Assembly: GCF_030145815.1 (NCBI RefSeq)
Contig: NZ_JAIXHL010000001.1
Span: forward strand, 248,001 to 312,000
DNA: 64,000 nucleotides
Source of the DNA: Sphingomonas sp.
GTDB lineage: Bacteria > Pseudomonadota > Alphaproteobacteria > Sphingomonadales > Sphingomonadaceae
Direction of reading: 5' to 3'
A program made the position numbers and the translations under genes. The stretch's first letter is position 1, and every line of letters starts with the position of its first letter. The notes beneath the pieces were generated by a model. It saw nothing but the letters and a program-made list of their open reading frames with translations. It did no database searches and was not told where the DNA came from. Shown one piece after another: positions 62,119-64,000 of the stretch.

Positions 62119-63446
62119 TGTTCGGACTGGCCCTCGCCTATTTGCGCGATCGCGCGCTCACCACCCTGCTCAACATCGTGCTGCTCGGGCTCGCGGTGGC
62201 GACGCTGGCGATCCTGCTGATCTTCTCGACCCAGCTGACCGACCGGCTGGAGCGCGACGCGCAGGGGATCGATCTGGTGGTGGGGGCGAAGGGCTCGCCG
62301 CTCCAGCTGATCCTGTCGAGCATCTATCACATCGACGCGCCGACCGGGAACATCCCGCTCGACAGCGTTGCGCTGCTGCGCCGCGACCCGGCGGTCGCGC
62401 GGGTCGTTCCGCTCGCGATGGGCGACAGCTTCCGCGGCTACCGCATCGTCGGGACCGAGCCGTCCTATCTCGATCTCTATGGCGCAAAGCTCGATCAGGG
62501 GAAGCTCTTCGCCAAGGCTGGGGACGCGGTGCTGGGCGCGACCGCTGCGCGGGAGCTCGGCGCGGGGGTCGGTCAGAAATTCGTCGGCAGCCATGGCTTT
62601 GGCGAGGGCGAAGGCGTGACCGGTCATGACGAACATCCGTTTACCACTGTCGGGATTCTGGCGCCGACCGGAACGGTGATCGACCGGCTGATCCTGACCC
62701 CGGTCGAAAGCGTGTGGGACGTTCATGGCATCGCACACGACCATGACGGCGCAGCGCATCATGAGGGTGAGGCGCATCATGACGATGAGGCCCATCACAA
62801 GGGTGAGGCGCAGCATGAAGGCGAAGCCGGGAAGGCGCATGCCGGCCATGACTATGAGGAAGCGGAAGCGCCGCTGATCGGTGCGGCCGGGACGCTGGAG
62901 CCCGAGGTGACGGCGCTGCTGGTCAGCTATCGCTCGGCATTGGGCGCGGTGCGCGTGCCAAGCTTCGTCAACCGTCAGACCAACATGCAGGCGGCGGTGC
63001 CCGCGCAGGAAACCGCGCGGTTGCTGACGCTGTTCCGCGCGGGGATCGAGGGGGCGCGGATCTTTGCCTGGCTGCTCGCCGCGACTGGCGGCCTCGCCAT
63101 CTTCGTTGCGCTGCTCAACGCGGCGCGGGCGCGCGAGGGCGATCTGGCGCTGCTGCGCGTGATGGGGGCGACGCGGGTGTCGGTGTTCGGCACGATCCTG
63201 CTCGAAGGGCTGCTGACCGCGGCGGCGGGGGCACTGCTCGGGCTGGTGACGGCACATGGTGCGCTGGCTGCAGCGCGCGCGTTCTTCGATCCGCTGGCGG
63301 AGATCGGCCTCGATCCCTGGCGGGTGCACCCGGGCGAGCTGGCGATCTTTGCCGGGGTGCTGGGAATCGGCTTGGTCGCCGCATTGCTCCCGGCGCTCAG
63401 GGTATTCCGCGTCGATCTTGCCCGCACGCTTGCGCGGGCTCAGTAG
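62118..63446 (+). CDS. FtsX-like ABC permease with histidine-rich loop
   Basis: 442 residues. One N-terminal transmembrane helix (LLNIVLLGLAVATLAILLIF), a large extracytoplasmic MacB-type domain, then three C-terminal helices (FAWLLAATGGLAIFVALLNA; LLEGLLTAAAGALLGLVTAH; ELAIFAGVLGIGLVAALLPA). Residues 203-244 hold 12 histidines, largely in four tandem six-residue units of the form A-H-H-x-x-E (213-236). Such a loop should bind divalent metal. With the Zur-like promoter and the DUF3299 gene it suggests a zinc-linked transporter. Start ATG 62118 or GTG one codon earlier. Confidence 0.93.
   Translation: MFGLALAYLRDRALTTLLNIVLLGLAVATLAILLIFSTQLTDRLERDAQGIDLVVGAKGSPLQLILSSIYHIDAPTGNIPLDSVALLRRDPAVARVVPLAMGDSFRGYRIVGTEPSYLDLYGAKLDQGKLFAKAGDAVLGATAARELGAGVGQKFVGSHGFGEGEGVTGHDEHPFTTVGILAPTGTVIDRLILTPVESVWDVHGIAHDHDGAAHHEGEAHHDDEAHHKGEAQHEGEAGKAHAGHDYEEAEAPLIGAAGTLEPEVTALLVSYRSALGAVRVPSFVNRQTNMQAAVPAQETARLLTLFRAGIEGARIFAWLLAATGGLAIFVALLNAARAREGDLALLRVMGATRVSVFGTILLEGLLTAAAGALLGLVTAHGALAAARAFFDPLAEIGLDPWRVHPGELAIFAGVLGIGLVAALLPALRVFRVDLARTLARAQ
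62754..62825 (+). repeat. 18-bp tandem repeat (x4) coding the histidine-rich loop
   Basis: Four in-frame 18-bp units of the form gcg-cat-cat-nnn-gnn-gan encode A-H-H-E-G-E, A-H-H-D-D-E, A-H-H-K-G-E and A-Q-H-E-G-E. The units differ mostly at the fourth and fifth codons, so expansion by slippage followed by divergence is likely. Confidence 0.85.
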
Positions 63447-63458
63447 GGAATGCGTATC

Positions 63459-63950
63459 ATGAAGACTTCGATCCTGACGGCGCTGGCGCTGCTGACGGTC
63501 GCGGCACCGGCGACCGCGCAATTGCTGGGCGGCGGGCCCAAGCAGGACGTCAAGGACGTGTGGAAGCCCGCGGCGACGCCCAAGGGCGGGACGTCGTGGA
63601 AGCTGCTCGAGAGCACGACCGAAAAGCAGCGCGTTTCAGCTGGCGTGATCTATTCCAAGCCGGTCTTCCCGGCAGCGATCAAGGCGCTCAACGGCAAGGA
63701 GATCAGGGTCGCGGGCTGGATGATGCCGCTCGACAAGGCGGCGAAGCAGAAGCGGTTCGTCCTGCTCGCCTATCCGCCGGGCTGCCCCTTCCACTTCCAC
63801 GCCATGCCCAACCAGTTCATCGAAGTGCTCGCCCCCGCCGGCGTCCCGCTCAACGAGCGCGACCCGATGGTGATCAGCGGCACGCTGCAACTGACCGGGC
63901 AGGACGAAAGCGGCATCTTCTACCGGCTGGTCAATGCGAAGAAGATTTGA
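63459..63950 (+). CDS. DUF3299 family exported protein
   Basis: 163 residues from ATG 63459 (AGGGA nine bases upstream; an ATG three codons earlier sits too close to it). A signal peptide ends at TAQ. The domain KALNGKEIRVAGWMMPLDKA ... FVLLAYPPGCPFHFHAMPNQ with a Cys and two His in PPGCPFHFHA is typical of DUF3299. These proteins recur beside metal-related ABC transporters. Last gene of the operon; gap to permease 12 bp. Confidence 0.88.
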   Translation: MKTSILTALALLTVAAPATAQLLGGGPKQDVKDVWKPAATPKGGTSWKLLESTTEKQRVSAGVIYSKPVFPAAIKALNGKEIRVAGWMMPLDKAAKQKRFVLLAYPPGCPFHFHAMPNQFIEVLAPAGVPLNERDPMVISGTLQLTGQDESGIFYRLVNAKKI

Positions 63951-64000
63951 CGGCGCGCGCGCTTAGAGTCGTTGTCACCAGAGCAGAATCGGGCCCGGCC

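Noticed and set aside
1..64000. CRISPR array
   Set aside because: The repeats present are palindromic, dispersed singly among genes, and do not alternate with unique spacers at regular intervals; no cas genes are seen.
63951..64000. Possible end of a minus-strand gene at the right edge
   Set aside because: Only about 25 bases beyond a potential stop at 63975-63977 are visible, too little to support a feature.

Overview
The window is high-GC (roughly 65 to 68 percent by eye), densely packed, and reads like chromosome of an alphaproteobacterium of the Sphingomonas type. The grounds are the families and neighbourhoods: thrS-infC, an rsmI/LpoA-like/yraN/gshB block, short overlapping operons (ATGA, GTGA and TTGA stop/start overlaps), many small exported proteins and lipoproteins, and abundant palindromic intergenic repeats. 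The genus is an inference from memory of such genomes, not a database result.

Layout. 1-3.8 kb: end of a trypsin-like protease and two tandem paralogous zincin/TPR proteins. 3.8-8 kb: priA, small exported proteins, a transaldolase-family aldolase ending at a strong terminator. 8-13.1 kb: a four-gene minus-strand operon (membrane protein, HTH regulator, two alpha/beta hydrolases), then a Mur-ligase paralog divergent from an LD-carboxypeptidase, a likely cell-wall recycling pair. 13.1-15.1 kb is repeat-rich with a lipoprotein/VOC pair. 15.1-18.9 kb: thrS, infC (apparently starting at AUA) and a coupled secreted GH16 enzyme. 19-25.4 kb: glnD and the hrcA-grpE heat-shock pair. 25.4-33.6 kb: rph-rdgB, hemW, the LpoA-like lipoprotein/rsmI/yraN cluster and gshB. 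33.6-46.2 kb: DedA, gloA-gloB, a XerC-like recombinase, sodC, thpR, a BI-1 protein, an M20 hydrolase, a patatin/3-hydroxybutyrate dehydrogenase/DUF4893 operon, a YpfJ-type metallopeptidase, a Gre-like protein and tRNA-Ala(CGC).

46.27-49.38 kb looks like the remnant of an integrative element at the 3' end of tRNA-Ala: a frameshifted tyrosine integrase, a divergent small ORF, an HTH regulator coupled to a protein with HUH-like motifs, and about 480 bp of decayed sequence. It abuts a complete Kdp potassium system arranged unusually: kdpD on the minus strand, divergent from an extra 27-residue membrane peptide, then kdpF-A-B-C-E. 57.5-61 kb carries an S46 peptidase and an M19 dipeptidase. 61.1-64 kb carries an ABC transporter operon whose permease has a histidine-rich tandem-repeat loop, preceded by a Zur-like palindrome and followed by a DUF3299 protein; a zinc-responsive system is the best inference.

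The most striking non-coding structure is the set of interspersed palindromic repeats. One family has 25-bp arms around a conserved asymmetric 25-nt spacer. In the copy near 40.6 kb a 67-nt cloverleaf-like nested palindrome replaces 7 nt of one arm. A second family of 125-170 bp multi-hairpin elements often lies directly against stop codons.
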